Both the position numbers and the translations under genes were made by a program. A DNA stretch of 64,000 bases, taken from Phycomyces blakesleeanus NRRL 1555(-) (Eukaryota; Mucoromycota; Mucoromycetes; Mucorales; Phycomycetaceae). This document shows, one piece after another, positions 23,311 to 35,608 of the stretch (the stretch's first letter is position 1; each line of letters starts with the position of its first letter). The notes below the pieces were generated by a model. It was given only the letters and a program-made list of their open reading frames with translations, was not told where the DNA came from and ran no database searches. Where the stretch lies: the NCBI RefSeq assembly GCF_001638985.1, contig NW_017265168.1, positions 186,001 to 250,000 of the forward strand. The letters run 5' to 3'.

Positions 23311-23334
23311 CTCTCCACTTTGCAGCTGTGTAAA
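23311..23334 (+). repeat. 24-bp repeat shared with 59436-59459
   Basis: CTCTCCACTTTGCAGCTGTG plus TAAA occurs here and at 59436-59459 in the same orientation. The rest of 23299-23920 is AT-rich with no coding signal seen. Confidence 0.7.
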
Positions 23335-23920
23335 TAATTATTTGATGCGTGTGGTACTTGTATTCATGGCAAGTATTGACAGGTGATATATTATTACTGT
23401 TTTTGAGTTATGTATGGGTTTGTAGATGTGAAATAACATCTTTTTTTTTATAAGAGAGAAAAGACAAACTCAAAATAGAATATAGAATTAAAGATAATAA
23501 AATCAATAATAAAAAAGTAAAAGAAAAATAGTATTATTGATCAATCTCGATAGATTTGACTCAATATACTTGGATAATCAAACAAGTAAAATATCAAAAG
23601 CATTAAATATTAAGAGAACTTGTTGTCAGAAAATAAGACAAAAAAATCAATATTTATTAGATAAAAGTATTGTAATATTTATAGCTTTGCAATTGACTTG
23701 TTGAATAATTAAATAAATAAATTATTAAAAAATATAATAAAAAGTTGTATAATTGATAATCTATTAAATGTGATTTGTTCTTTACTATCATTAAATACAA
23801 ATAAAATGAAATAATTGTTAAGTCATAATCATGAAGATAATTATGTCTGTAAGAAAATATAATAAGAATAATGTTAAATCCAAGTTGATTTGTTCAGTTA
23901 AATATAGTAAGAAAATAAGA

Positions 23921-24310
23921 TGTTGTATTTGTAGAATCTGGGATATAAATTAACTGACTTAGAAATACGTGACTCAAGTCAAAGTAGTAATCTGAAACAA
24001 CGCCAACAATAAGTAGTTGTTATTCAAGAGTCAATACACTTCCTTAAACTATTGCGGACAATATAATATGAAAATATTTTCTCAACAGACAGTAACAACA
24101 GGAACAAATATCAAGGAACAAAAGATAAATTTTTCTAAGTGAAAAAGATAGAAAAGAGATAGAAAACATCAAGCTAGAAACAGCATCTTTTAACAGATAC
24201 AACAATTTCTCAATAAACGACCATACAAAAGTCTCATTTTATTCATTGTCTCCATATTATCTCATATCTCTTCAATCTCAAGTTTATTATAATTAATCTA
24301 AAATACTTTA
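23921..24310 (+). mobile_element. Degenerate solo LTR candidate (390 bp)
   Basis: Starts TGTTGTATTT and ends ATACTTTA, flanked by the 5-bp direct repeat TAAGA (23916-23920 and 24311-24315). Its length is one base from the clearer LTR at 48267-48657. Both begin TG-x-TGTAT and share TCAATAAAC followed by AAAGTCTCA near the 3' end. The terminal CA appears as TA. It lies about 260 bp upstream of a tRNA gene, a location favoured by several LTR retrotransposons. Confidence 0.5.
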
Positions 24311-24410
24311 TAAGATATGATGTATGGTTATATAAAGTTATTGTTAACAGTATGATGCCTTTTCATTGTACTTATTGGTATTTTGCTCTAAAAATAAAAA
24401 AATTGCTTTC

Positions 24411-24534
24411 TATCCAGCCTCAGCCGCCATCGGAAAATCAAAAAATAATAATAATAGAATATAATTTTCTAGAATTATGAAGAATTCTGCAACATCACCG
24501 CACTGCCGCACAACCGATATTTGTTACACGCTAA
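24411..24534 (+). repeat. Dispersed repeat just upstream of the tRNA, second copy at 59091-59221
   Basis: About 120 bp, sharing ATAATAATAATAGAATATAA, CTAGAATTA and TCACCGCA with 59091-59221 in the same orientation, at roughly 75-80% identity by eye. It ends 34 bp before the tRNA. Confidence 0.75.
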
Positions 24535-24568
24535 TGATAATTACACTACCCCGTGGCATAAGCATATT

Positions 24569-24651
24569 GGAGAGATGGCCGAGTTGGTCTAAGGCGTCAC
24601 GTTAAGGCCGTGATCTCTTCGGAGGCGTGGGTTCGAATCCCACTCTCTTCA
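24569..24651 (+). tRNA. tRNA-Leu (anticodon AAG)
   Basis: It folds as a type II tRNA. The acceptor GGAGAGA pairs with TCTCTTC (one G-T pair), the D stem is GCC/GGC and the anticodon stem is TCACG/CGTGA with loop TTAAGGC. A long variable arm CTC-TTCG-GAG and a T arm GTGGG-TTCGAAT-CCCAC follow, with discriminator A. There is no intron and no encoded CCA. Box A (TGGCCGAGTTGG) and box B (GGTTCGAATCC) are present. It reads CUU/CUC leucine codons. It is the only certain host gene in the window. Confidence 0.97.
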
Positions 24652-24657
24652 TTACCG

Positions 24658-24661
24658 TTTT
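24658..24661 (+). terminator. Pol III terminator of tRNA-Leu
   Basis: Run of four T residues, seven bases after the tRNA 3' end. Confidence 0.7.
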
Positions 24662-24920
24662 ATATTTACTTGTTTTTTGCATTCTATACTGTGTTTACGG
24701 AGTTAGAAAGCCTACGAAAAAGTGTTGGACATTATTTTGAAAGTCTATATTTTCTGGTAGATGATAAAGTATTAGCTGAAATTGAGGCTTATCTACCAGA
24801 AAATAAGACAAAAAATACAACTACCAGAAAATAAAAAATGCGATAATTTACTAAGTCGTTTTGAAAGTTGTTTCAATTTACAAAACATTTCTTTGAGAAA
24901 AAAGCTAGATAGTTATAATT

Positions 24921-25320
24921 TTATTCTTGTGTATGAGATCTGTAAAGATGAACTTCATATTTGTTTTTTATAGACTGAAAGACTTGTAGAGAGCATTGAT
25001 ATGCATCAAACAAAGTCTGACCATCATCTTCAGTCATATACTGTTGCATAGTCAGTAGATCTTGGTTTGCATACTGAAGTGTTTGATTGATGTCAATACA
25101 TTGCTGTATAAAAGCAGATGTACAACTTATAGCACTGGAAAAATAGGGTAATTTCATCTGGATCAAATGTACCAAAAATGTAGATGATTGAGCTGATATC
25201 ATCACAATTTTTGTGATATATCATTTTGAGCAATGGTACAATATCATCTATGGTGCTGATGCGTATCATCATAATAACGGGTACACGAAAACCCAATGTA
25301 GAACGATTGTCAGTCCGCAA
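24921..25320 (-). other. Possible small unrecognised coding remnant
   Basis: Two overlapping minus-strand frames (24921-25205 and 25093-25320) have a protein-like composition, for example QQCIDINQTLQYANQDLL and MTEDDGQTLFDAYQ. I cannot join them by a plausible intron and recognise no domain. It lies in the short interval between the tRNA and element E and could be a degenerate host gene or chance frames. Confidence 0.25.
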
Positions 25321-25554
25321 ACTATGGAAACTGAATAAATATTGTAGTTACGCTTTACTCCTATTGAGTCTACCTCTTTATGTGTTATATTTTGAGGTCT
25401 ATAAAGAGCTAGCGTCCCATATTATTATTTTTACTGGGTTTTTTTATTGGCTGCAGAAATGCTTTAAAAACTATCAAAGAGATAATTGTAGGTTTTTTAC
25501 AATATAAAGAAATGATGATAGTTGGTTTTTTATACATGCTCAAAGTGATGAAAC

Positions 25555-25745
25555 CACTACGGCGGAGAAAATGGTAACATGTTACCACTTTGGTAACATA
25601 ACTGCCATTTTTTACTTAATAAAAAATGGCAGTTATGACTCTGTATAAGGCCAAAACAGGCACTGTTACCATTTTTTACATAGTAAAAAATGGCAATTAT
25701 TTATTATGTAAAAAGCCAAAACAAGCACTGTTACCATTTTTCAAA
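25555..25745. repeat. Element E left terminus and subterminal repeats
   Basis: The terminal CACTACGGCGG is followed by ATGGTAACATGTTACCA and by two AAAAAATGGCAGTTATG-like palindromic pairs (TAACTGCCATTTTTT...AAAAAATGGCAGTTA), partly duplicated at about 25670-25745. Such arrays in CACTA elements bind the accessory protein; here that is inference. Confidence 0.75.
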
Positions 25746-26754
25746 AAAAAAATCAAGCATCCTTCCTTTCCTCTATTACATTCTTTCTTTTGTTCTATTG
25801 CTTTCAATTCTAGCACAACCTCTTGTTTTTCCTTTGCAGCTTTAACAGAATGGTCTGTTTTTTATTATACAATATTGAATCGGGTTTAATTGAATTGAAT
25901 CTTTATTTCAATGCATGTTTTATTAAATGAAAATGATAATAATAATAGTAATAATGAAAAAACAATTCCATCAGCCACTCGCAATAAAAAATGGTTCTGT
26001 TTAGCTACTGCAAAACGTATGCAGTAAAACACTACTATTCAAATTGTATTTCATATACTTTGGGTATTCTAATATATCTTAGATAGCACTTATTATTTTT
26101 TACCAATTTCTACAAATATACTAATATTAGAGAAAAAACTTAAAATAAATAAATAGGTATAATATTATTATAATGCTTACCTTTATATAATATGCTTACT
26201 TGTTCAGTAAAATAAGCATTTACTCTAAGAATATATATATATATATTAAAGAATGTATTAATATTTAAGATCTATATATAAGAAAAGCAATAAAACATAA
26301 GCACTATAGAAAGTCGTTATCATAGAAGAAGAAAAACTTGAGCAAAGATTCAAGTCATGTAACATGAAGCTAATTCGAATCTGATTCATACAACTGGAAT
26401 GAGCATCTTGTTAGAAAGCTTAACGTGTTTATTCTACTCAATATACTTACATATAATAGAATGACTCCCAAGTATAATATATTAGTACAAAAATATTACT
26501 ATTAATTTTTTCCCCAAAAAAAAGGCTATATACTATTTCCTTTTATATTTGAATGTAGCGGAATTGTAGATGCTGTACATTAGCTTCAAATTCTTGTAAT
26601 CACAACATTAGCAATCATATGAAAGAGGTCAATAAATTTTTTACATGAAAGAAAAAAGGAATAAAAAACATAAAAAGAAAAATGACGAGATAAGAAAAAA
26701 AATGCACTAAAGACAGACTAAAAAAATCAAACTTGGCCAATCACAGCAGCCAAA
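25746..26754. other. Left internal non-coding region of element E
   Basis: About 1 kb of AT-rich sequence, including an (AT)n run near 26229-26246. I see no gene. Confidence 0.5.
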
Positions 26755-27785
26755 CTACGATCTTCGGCTTCTCTTGCAAGCAGGCTCGACACTTGCTGTG
26801 GGTGGAGGAGACCTACATAAAAGAGTAAGAAGTTTATATTAGTTTTGTATTAACAGCGCATGAGAAAAAGCAACAATGGTAACTTACAGCACATCTGCCA
26901 TTATGGGCGACTCAACATCACCAGTTTCTGACATATCAGGAGAAGAAAGCAAAGAATCACTTATGTCTCGCTGTGTCTATAGCATAATAAAAGGAAACGA
27001 TGTTAATTAAAGTTTACAATATATAGATTTGTTAATTGATAAACTTACTTTGTTCTTCTCTGCCATTCTTCTCTTGTGCGTCTGGTTGTCGCTCTTGAAG
27101 CTTTCCCGAAGAAGGCTTCTTGCACACCACATTCTTTTACATTGGTGGATGTGCAATCCACCATTCTTCGCCAACCTCTCCAAATGCATCATGTAGTATT
27201 CCCTGTTTTTCTCTGGGATATTCTTCCATTCTTTTGAGGCCGCAGGATAGTCTTTGTCAATGATATCATGCTTTACCGTATGGCCTAATGTTTTGAGATG
27301 CAGTCTTTTTACTGTCAAATCATGGTCTGAAAGAGGGACTAATGGGGGCAAAGGCTGCCCTTGTGGAACTTCTTTGCAGCGCGCCTTCCAGTCCTGCTCG
27401 TGAAGAATCTGAAGCAACAGATTGTATTTTTGCGCTTCGTTTTTTCCTTTGAACTTGCCACCAGTATTGATTACTTGCTTACCGAGCTGATCAGGGTACT
27501 CTGTGAGCTGGGCTCTTTTCACAGACTCAGCAATGCGCTCAAGAGCTACAAAAAATGTATGACAATATTAATAAAGTAAATAAACATCTAAGCACAGAAT
27601 ATATATGACTTACAACTCTGCTCAATAATGCTTTGTTGCATTGTAGTTAGATCTTCCGCACTGAATGCTGGCGCAAATTGATTGCTGAATTGCCTTTGAA
27701 GCTCGCGCAATGCTTGCTTGATTTCAGCAAGATCAACCTCAATCTTTTGAATTGAGTTGAGGAGAGTTGTGTTAATATCGGACAT
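26755..27785 (-). CDS. Accessory protein of element E, coiled coil with basic C-terminus, four exons
   Basis: Minus-strand exons 27614-27785, 27049-27545, 26888-26976 and 26755-26812 join in phase to about 271 residues without a stop. Residues 5-45 form a strong coiled-coil pattern (IQKIEVDLAEIKQALRELQ). The middle exon is basic and ends near HKRRMAEKNK. The third exon is acidic and Ser-rich (SSPDMSETGDVESP). The C-terminus CKRSRRS looks like a nuclear localisation signal. It is divergent from the transposase gene at 29225. It shows no clear similarity to the WRSDE accessory family of A, B and D. A role analogous to the CACTA TnpA end-binding protein is inferred. The reading frame appears intact. 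Confidence 0.7.
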
Positions 27786-29131
27786 GTTTAAGTTTTTTTT
27801 TAGCTATAAGCAGTGAGTTGAAAAGAAAAGGTGATAGTTTAGACAAGTAGAATAAGAGCGATTTGAGTTTGAGAAAGGCAACGATTTATTACAAGCAATT
27901 GATAGCTATTTATATGAAAAAGATACAGACAGATGTACAAACAAAACATATAAAAGAAGGGATGCTTATGCACTTGTATGCACCTGTCTGCACCTGTCTG
28001 CAGTAGCTCATGTGAACATGATACAGTCTTTTCGTGTCGACACAACAAAACTGTAAGAAATATAAAGATAAAATGAATTAGACTTTAAATCAATATTATA
28101 TGTATAAATGTTCATACTTTGCACCGTCTACATATTAAACGTTTTAAAGTATATGATATAATAATATAACTCTATACATATTGCAGATATAGCATGAAAT
28201 TTGGTTAAAGTTCTCGATGACAAAACCCTGTACCAGTTAAAATTATAACTTTAAATATACTCTACAGTAGCTATATAACATCTGAACATCATATAGTTAA
28301 TTAGCCCCTTTTTATCAACATTAAAGTAAATGTTATGATACTCAAGTTCATATCATACTTATTACCATTATCAACTAAAACGCGTTTTGATTGATGCTGT
28401 CATCAATGATAAAAGTAATTTTAACTGTCATTACTATTATTTACCAAGGGGCATTTTTGACTGAAGCCATACATTTTTGAAAAAGGTGTGCTTTAACTCA
28501 CATCGGCACTTTCAATTAACACCCCTTTCGATCAGTAGTGCTTATCTTGATGATGTCAGTAAAAGAGTATCAGACTATAGCCCTCATTATCTATATCTAT
28601 TTCTTTAAGTTTTATACATAAACAAGAAAATAATGCTATTAGCTAAATATATATTCACTATCTCAAAAATATTATTAGTACAACACAGATAATATAAATA
28701 TGACTTTTCTACCAATGTGTTTAGACAGTACTACTTTTTTTTAACTGTTAATTATTAGAAGGCTGTTTTTCTTTGCCTTTGATATTAGAGAGTAATTGAT
28801 AATTTATTTAAAAAAAAACATAAATTATTTGGTCATTAATTATCCTAAATATACATATACCTCTTTATAAAGCCCAAAGAATATCTAATCACTCACAAGT
28901 AAAGAGTATGTGTCTGTTTCACCGGTGCTCTTTTAATGGTACCCCCTTGTCAACCAAGAAGTATTTTAACTTACATCATAATTATTAATGAAGAAGAATC
29001 TTTCCAACCACGGGAATTATTTACTGACAGGTGTTTCACCTAGCATTGACATTACTGTAATCATTGCTATATCATTATTATGAGAGAGAAAAAGAAAAAG
29101 AGCTGCAAGCATTTTGGTTAAAAAATAAAGA
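27786..29131. promoter_or_regulatory. Divergent promoter region of element E
   Basis: About 1.3 kb without coding signal between the accessory gene and the transposase gene, which are transcribed outward. Regulatory content is inferred from position only. Confidence 0.4.
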
Positions 29132-29141
29132 GTATATAAAG
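29132..29141 (+). promoter_or_regulatory. TATA-like box of the element E transposase
   Basis: GTATATAAAG-type sequence about 85 bp upstream of the ATG at 29225, a plausible core promoter distance for a fungal gene. Confidence 0.4.
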
Positions 29142-32115
29142 ATGTCTTTTACATTTAATAAATAGCACCAAAATCCTCTTCGCAGCTTTATTTTATATAT
29201 TACATACGTACCAACCCAACCAATATGTCTTCTTCCAACGCCAGCCAGCAGAGAGATAGAATATCTACACAACAATACCAATGTGATCAATGTGTCTTGT
29301 TTTTTGATAGCTACCAGAAGCTGCAAAACCACAAGAGAATTCACAGAGGAGATTCAGCAACAATGACTGAAATTGACCAGTCTATTCTGGATGATGTTGA
29401 CATGTACCATGACGAAAATGATACTAGTAATGAAGATGAATCTGTTAGCAATTCAGGTAATGAAAAGAGCTGTAATTGTATTATTTATTTTCCAATTACA
29501 AAATAATGTATTACAGAATATACTATGGAGTCTATGGAGCTTGATAATACTATTTCATATAAGTGCGCATGTAATTTTGAGGACAGTGAGGGTGAAGCTC
29601 ACATTTACGACAGCAGCCGAATCAGTACAAATACTTTTACCAAGGCCGAGTTGATGAGTATTCATCTGTATCAATTGATGCTACAGCATAGAATTGCTAG
29701 AGCAGCATATAGAGACATTGTTCAATTTATAAACACTGTCATCCGAGACCATGACGATATAATGATGGGTAAAATATTATATTTTCTGTTACCTTGTACT
29801 TTAATTCCAGATCACTAACATGTAGTGATATCGTTTTTTTTAGAACCTGGGGCTAAGATCAGTCATGGCGAAACTGTTGATGCTTTGCTCAAGTCAAAGT
29901 CAAGTGTCAAGGGCCATGAGTATGATGTCTGCTCTAGTGGTTGTCGATTGTATGGCATTAATGACGACCAGGAATCTTGTTTTGACTGCAGCAAACCGCG
30001 ATACAAGACTGATCCCGATCAAAGTCAGACACCAGCCGCCAGTATGAAACTTATGTCAGTTGGGGATATGCTTTCTCAAATGTTGGCAGATCCAGCCACA
30101 AGAGAACTCCTCTGTTACAGAGCAAACCAGGAATCTGTAGCTGGTCAGCTAACCGACATTTTTGATGGTGACAATTACAAGCAGTTGGTGCAGCAGGGCC
30201 TGTTCTCCAATCCCGATGATATTGCCATTGGGCTTTATACCGATGGGCTTGTCAATCAAAAGAAAGGCAAAAACTCATATACCATCATCCATTGCATAAT
30301 ATTCAACCTAGACCCATCCATCAGGTAATTAATTAATTTATTACTATTTATTATTATTATTACATTTTTTTTTAAAAAAAAATTACTAATAAAATACTTA
30401 GATATACCAACAAATACCTTTTGCAACTGGCAATCTTGCCTGGCCCCAAGAAGCCAACTCATTTGGACTCCTTTCTTATACCCATCATCAATGAATTGCG
30501 AGATCTTGAGGCACATGGCTTGGTTGTCAAGCACAATGGAGTGGAGCTTTGCAGATCCAAGGTCTATCTTCTGCTTGCTTCTGGCGATATTCCAGCTGTA
30601 GCTGATATGGCCCACATTGGTTCCCATACAAGTTTATTTGGTTGCCGTTTTTGTGAGACCAAAGGCAAATGCCCTACTAACAGACGGCATGGCATGTACT
30701 TTGATGACATTTCCGCCCGGTTAAGACCTTTGGAAGACTTCAAAGTAGGCAACCCTGTAAGTATACAAATGTTCAATTAGCCATCTTTTTTTCATACTAA
30801 ATAACTGCTTGTAATAGTCGAAGAACATATACCAGCTGAGCATATATACCCAACTCTCAACCTTCTCTGGATCATCATTTTTTGCATTAGATGAACTTCA
30901 TTTAATTGCAAGAGGGATTGGAAAGCTTGTGTATGACCTGATTACCATCACCCTCACAAAGGAAACCAAATTTTATTATACCCATCCAGACAATACCCTC
31001 AATACCACCGAATACCCTTTTCATATACCAAGAGCAGACCTTGTAACAATTGGAAACTGTATCACCAGCTCACGAAAATATATACCCACCTCATTTCAAG
31101 GCAGTTTTGACAACGTATTTGCCAAGATCGATGGTACTCGCGCAGTGGACTGGCTTGACTTTCTCTTATACCTTGTCCCCACTTTGGTCGTGCCTTATTT
31201 ACCAAATAGGGCTGTCAAAACAGCTCTATTATCTCTCGTGAAAGGTTGCGCGCTTGCCTTGCAATGGACGTTGACATCAGAATTGCTTGATGAGATGGAG
31301 TCGTAAGTTATTATACGTCTCATATATTATCATTACAAATAGCTGATTGTTACCATTTTTTAAATATTAATAATAGATACTTCAAGCACTGGCACTCGTT
31401 TTTATACCAACAAGTCTAGAATAATACCCTGTCTCGTAGTGTTTTCCGACCAGTGCAATATTACCTGGTCCATATACCCTATATCATCAAGCAGCAAGGC
31501 CCCCTGCGATGCTACTCCACTCGCTCAATAGAGAGAGTAATTGGCGTCTTCTCGAAATTGATAAAGTCCAAATCAAAGGGTGGCCGAAACGCCAGTTTTC
31601 TCATCGAGCGATTTGCAATTCACAATTATACCAGCACGGCAATCAGCATCTGTGATGAAATCAACCTCATTCGGCCAAAGCCATATGGAAGAGAGAGCTA
31701 CATGGACCTTCCTAATGATCCTAGTGGTGCGCAGTTGTGGGAGCCGTTTCATCAGTTTGTTAATTTGAACGATGATTCGGTGGAAGGTGTAGGCGGCCCT
31801 AGTGTGAAGGAAGCTTTATTGAAATACTACCGGAGAACAACAGGCTTGACTGGCCATGAGTTTGGTGACTCTGTTGTTGTTGTAGCTGCATGTCTGTGGA
31901 TGGACTCGACTGTATATTCCTCATGCATGAACGAAAGAAAGAAAAACAAGACCAGCTGTGGCAACCATTACGTGATGTTTACTTGCCCCTATAGAAAGTA
32001 AGTATAATATTTTTCGATATACAATCAAAAGTTGCTTACATTCTATTTATTTATTTATTTTAGCAACCATAATGTAATTTTTCACAGCTGGCTCCACTGC
32101 AAAAACAGATCAATT

Positions 32116-32125
32116 TTGCATATGT
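32116..32125. repeat. 10-bp target duplication of element D, left copy
   Basis: TTGCATATGT here and at 38591-38600, directly bounding element D. Confidence 0.8.
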
Positions 32126-32347
32126 AAAGTATACCTAAGTTCTGATAGACAGAATAGGTAAAATTGTAGTTCAGCTCACTTTTGTGAGCAAAGTATTTGA
32201 ATAGTATTTTAAGCTACTCTATTGGCTACTGGCAGCTGTGTAGCATTAGAATGCAACGTCAAACTCAAATAAAATAAAAGTGTGTTTTCTTTGAAGTCTC
32301 TTTCTTTACTATTAAATACTATTGTAAACCTTTCTTTTCATTTTAAA

Positions 32348-35300
32348 ATGGCTCCTATTTGCAAACCGACTGTTAGAAAAGAGTGTCAATGCTCTATCTG
32401 TAATAACATTTAAACGTCATCAAGAAAAAGATAATCATGATATTACACATGTTCAAACGCGTATATTTAATACATTTGCTTTACTTTACTATATTTTATT
32501 TTATTTTATATCATTTCCTTTTTTATTATTTTATATAATAATAATAGTACTAACACTAATAATAATAAATGTGTAGCCCATGAAGACACATGCAATACAC
32601 TTAGTAGTACTGTTTCTGAGCCTGTAAATCAAGAGGGAGATAGTTTTGAATTTGAGCAGGAAGATGTTGAAATGAATTCTGAGCTTAGAAGTAAGAAAAC
32701 TTATTTTATTACATTGATTTATTTGGGTCTAACATTCCGCTTTTGTAGACCTAAATGACACAAATACCATTTTGGATATACGGACAAGAAACCAACCTTT
32801 CTCTGAAACAGATTGTGTGTTTGGCCCTGAAGATAATGTCCAGTATACAAGTGACACTTACAAAGAAGAAGAAGAATATGAAGATGAATCCGATGTTGAG
32901 ATAGACAATGATGAAGGTAGGTACACAGCTTTAGATAATATTATATTCTAGAAAATAGAGAGTTAATCAACGTTCTTTAAAAAAAATCAAATTAAAGATT
33001 CTTTGTTGGAATCAATCTTGGAATTGAATTTGATTCACTGATTCATTGTTATTTCGGTTGCTCTTTTTGTCTCATTATATGTTGTGGATGAAGGAGCTGT
33101 AATCCTGATTGCCATAATCAACAAGATCCTGCAGTTTTTGTTTGACCCATTCCGCCTTCCCATGAGTGTTGCTGGCCTCAAACATTCAGCCGGATTTGAA
33201 GCGTTGACAAGTGGTGTCAAGAAGTATGTTGCATGTAGCGAATGCCATGCCATATATGATAATGAAGCCGCCCCTTTGTGTTGTACATCACCCAATTTTG
33301 GTAAAACCTCCTTGTGTGGCAACAGCTTGTTTAAGTCTGGTCCTGGGTCAAAAGCACTCAAAAAGACATATGTATTCCACTCTGTCAAGAAAGTCCTAAA
33401 GACGTTTTTTCAACGCCCAGATTTTGAAAACAAGATCAACTCATGGAACTGCGGCCCGAAAATAGATAGCACTTTGTTTGAAGTGTACAATGGTGCGATG
33501 TCGAATGAGATAGTAGACATAGATGGTATACCTTTTGTTGATACTGAGCGATCACTCATACTCATGCTGAACATTGACTGGTTTCAGCCATTCGATGGTG
33601 TTATCTACTCCTGTAGTGCCATATATCTTGCAATCAATGATCTTTCACACAGTGAGCAGTTTAAGAAGAAGAACATAATTCTTGTTGGGTTAATGCCAGG
33701 GCCTAAAGAAGCGAGCACTTCTGACATAAATAACTATCTGAAACCACTTGTCAATGAGTTGATGGAGCTGTATAAAGGTATTAAGATTAAGACTCACTAA
33801 TGTCCAAATGGTACTTCTATCTGAGCAGCCCTTCTCATGGTTGCCTGTGATATACCTGCTGCAAGAAAAGTATGTGGGTTCATGTCCCATACAAGTACAA
33901 ATGCATACCACAAGTGTAAGCATCAATTTTCGAGGTTGGCTGGAACGAGTTCCATTGATTATTCTGGATTCGATTTCTCAAAGTGGCTTCTTCGCACTAA
34001 GAATGACAATCATAAGGATGCAGAGATCTGGAGAAATGCAACCAAACCAACTGAGAGACAGCGTCTTGAAGTTGCACATGGTGTTTGCTGGTCCGAACTG
34101 CATCGTCTTCAGTACTTTGACATTGTCTGCTGCACAATCATCAATCTCATGCATAATCTTTTCTTAGGCACTGCCAAAAGAATGCTGGAGAGATGGGTTG
34201 CGGATGGATTAATTGACAATAAAAAACTCGTTGCCATGCAAAAGGCTGTTGAGAAGGTAGTGTTGCCACCTGATTACACGTCACTTGGGACAAAGATTGC
34301 CAAGGGATTTCCCTATATGAAGGCTGATGAGTGGAAGTCTTGGTACCTTGTGTACTCTCCTGTGGTTCTAAGAGATGTGTTGCCATTGCCAGAGTTCAAG
34401 AACTGGATAGAGTTTGTTAACGCATGCAGATACTTCACCAAGCCTAGTGTTTCTGAAGAAGACATTGAGAAAGGACACAAATGCGTAGAAGAATTCTGTA
34501 AAGGGTGTGAAACATTGTATGACCTGGACCTTCTCTCTCCCAACATGCACCTGCATCTGCACTTATGCCAAACAATGATTGACTTTGGGCCTGTCTATGG
34601 CTATTGGCTTTTCAGCTTTGAAAGGTATAATAGTGTCCTGAAAAATATTAAAACCAATCGAAGAAACGGGTTCGAATCAACATTTATGAGACAGTTCATT
34701 AAAGAGTCGTGGAAGAGAGATTTTGTTTGTCGACTTCTGAAATCTATGCATGCACTTGCATGTTTTGAAATTTTTGATAAGTTCACCACCAACAACAACA
34801 ACACCAATACCAACACCAACACCTACGTCTCTCACTCTTTCTCAATTTCTGAATATCTTGAAGCTTCACAGAATCTTTCAATGACAATTCGTGGAAATGA
34901 GCCCCTGCCACCATCCGCCTTGCCATTGAAAACAAGACCATTATCATTTATGCCAAAACATGAATATGATTGTCTTGTAGGATACTATCAAGCTGCATAC
35001 AAGAATCCACAGATCTCAAGTTGCAAAGATGTAATTGATGACTCATCTTTCGTCAATGACTGGATCGAAATGGTGAAGTCTGTTGATCTTCTTGGGCAAA
35101 GCTACAAAGGGTGCAATGGCACAAATGGCTGCAAATCATACATACAAGCATATTTCACTGAACGAACTGGGTCGGAACATGCATATGTCGGAGAGATTCA
35201 GTACCTTTTTGTTCACAGTTTTAGGTCAACTGTTTCTTCTCTAACATACAGAAATCCCCATAGTAGTCAGCATGTATTTGCATTTGTCAAATGGTTCAAA

Positions 35301-35489
35301 TCCACTTCGGACAAAACAAGAGAATTAGAAGGAGTTGAGTTGTTACAGAATGAATTCTACAAGCAAGATTTTCAAATCATCCTGCCAGTACATCGGATTC
35401 TCCTAACAGTTGCAATAGTAGATTACAAAACTACAAAAAATGTCAACAAAAAACTCGCGATTCCTTTACCAAAAAAAATTTACTATTAA
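32348..35489 (+). pseudogene. Tnp2 transposase of element D, several stops
   Basis: The first exon from 32348 has the CQCSIC motif and, after a frame shift, TFKRH as in copy C. Acidic exons follow at about 32560-32691 and 32749-32917, then the large exon 32999-35489. The body shows NIDWFQPFDG, MPGPKEA, NNYLKPLVNEL, ACDIPAARK and HLHLHL...FGPVYGYW. The family motif DPMHNLFLG reads NLMHNLFLG, an Asp-to-Asn change. Stops: TGA 33039-33041 (Arg in HRFI of A and B), TAA 33798-33800 and TGA 33822-33824 (Arg expected in SIRAALL). All but possibly the TAA fit C-to-T. The C-terminus ends IPLPKKIYY. Confidence 0.8.
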
Positions 35490-35608
35490 TTTTCATACAC
35501 ACACTTACTTATATATTTATCCTCTATTATTACTATTTTCTTTAATCAATTCAATTTCAATTATTACTATTTGGCCCTACAACAGAACATAGTAAAAAAA
35601 GAAAATGT

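Noticed and set aside
24610..24834. Plus-strand open frame of 74 codons
   Set aside because: It starts inside the tRNA-Leu gene and has no recognisable motif or splice context.
25142..25179. Short intron joining the frames at 25093-25320 and 24921-25205
   Set aside because: At 38 nt it is too short, and splicing gives an immediate stop.
32095..32106. CACTGCAAAAA as a transposon terminus
   Set aside because: It lies within the coding exon of the element E transposase that continues in frame beyond element D, so it is most likely a chance match.
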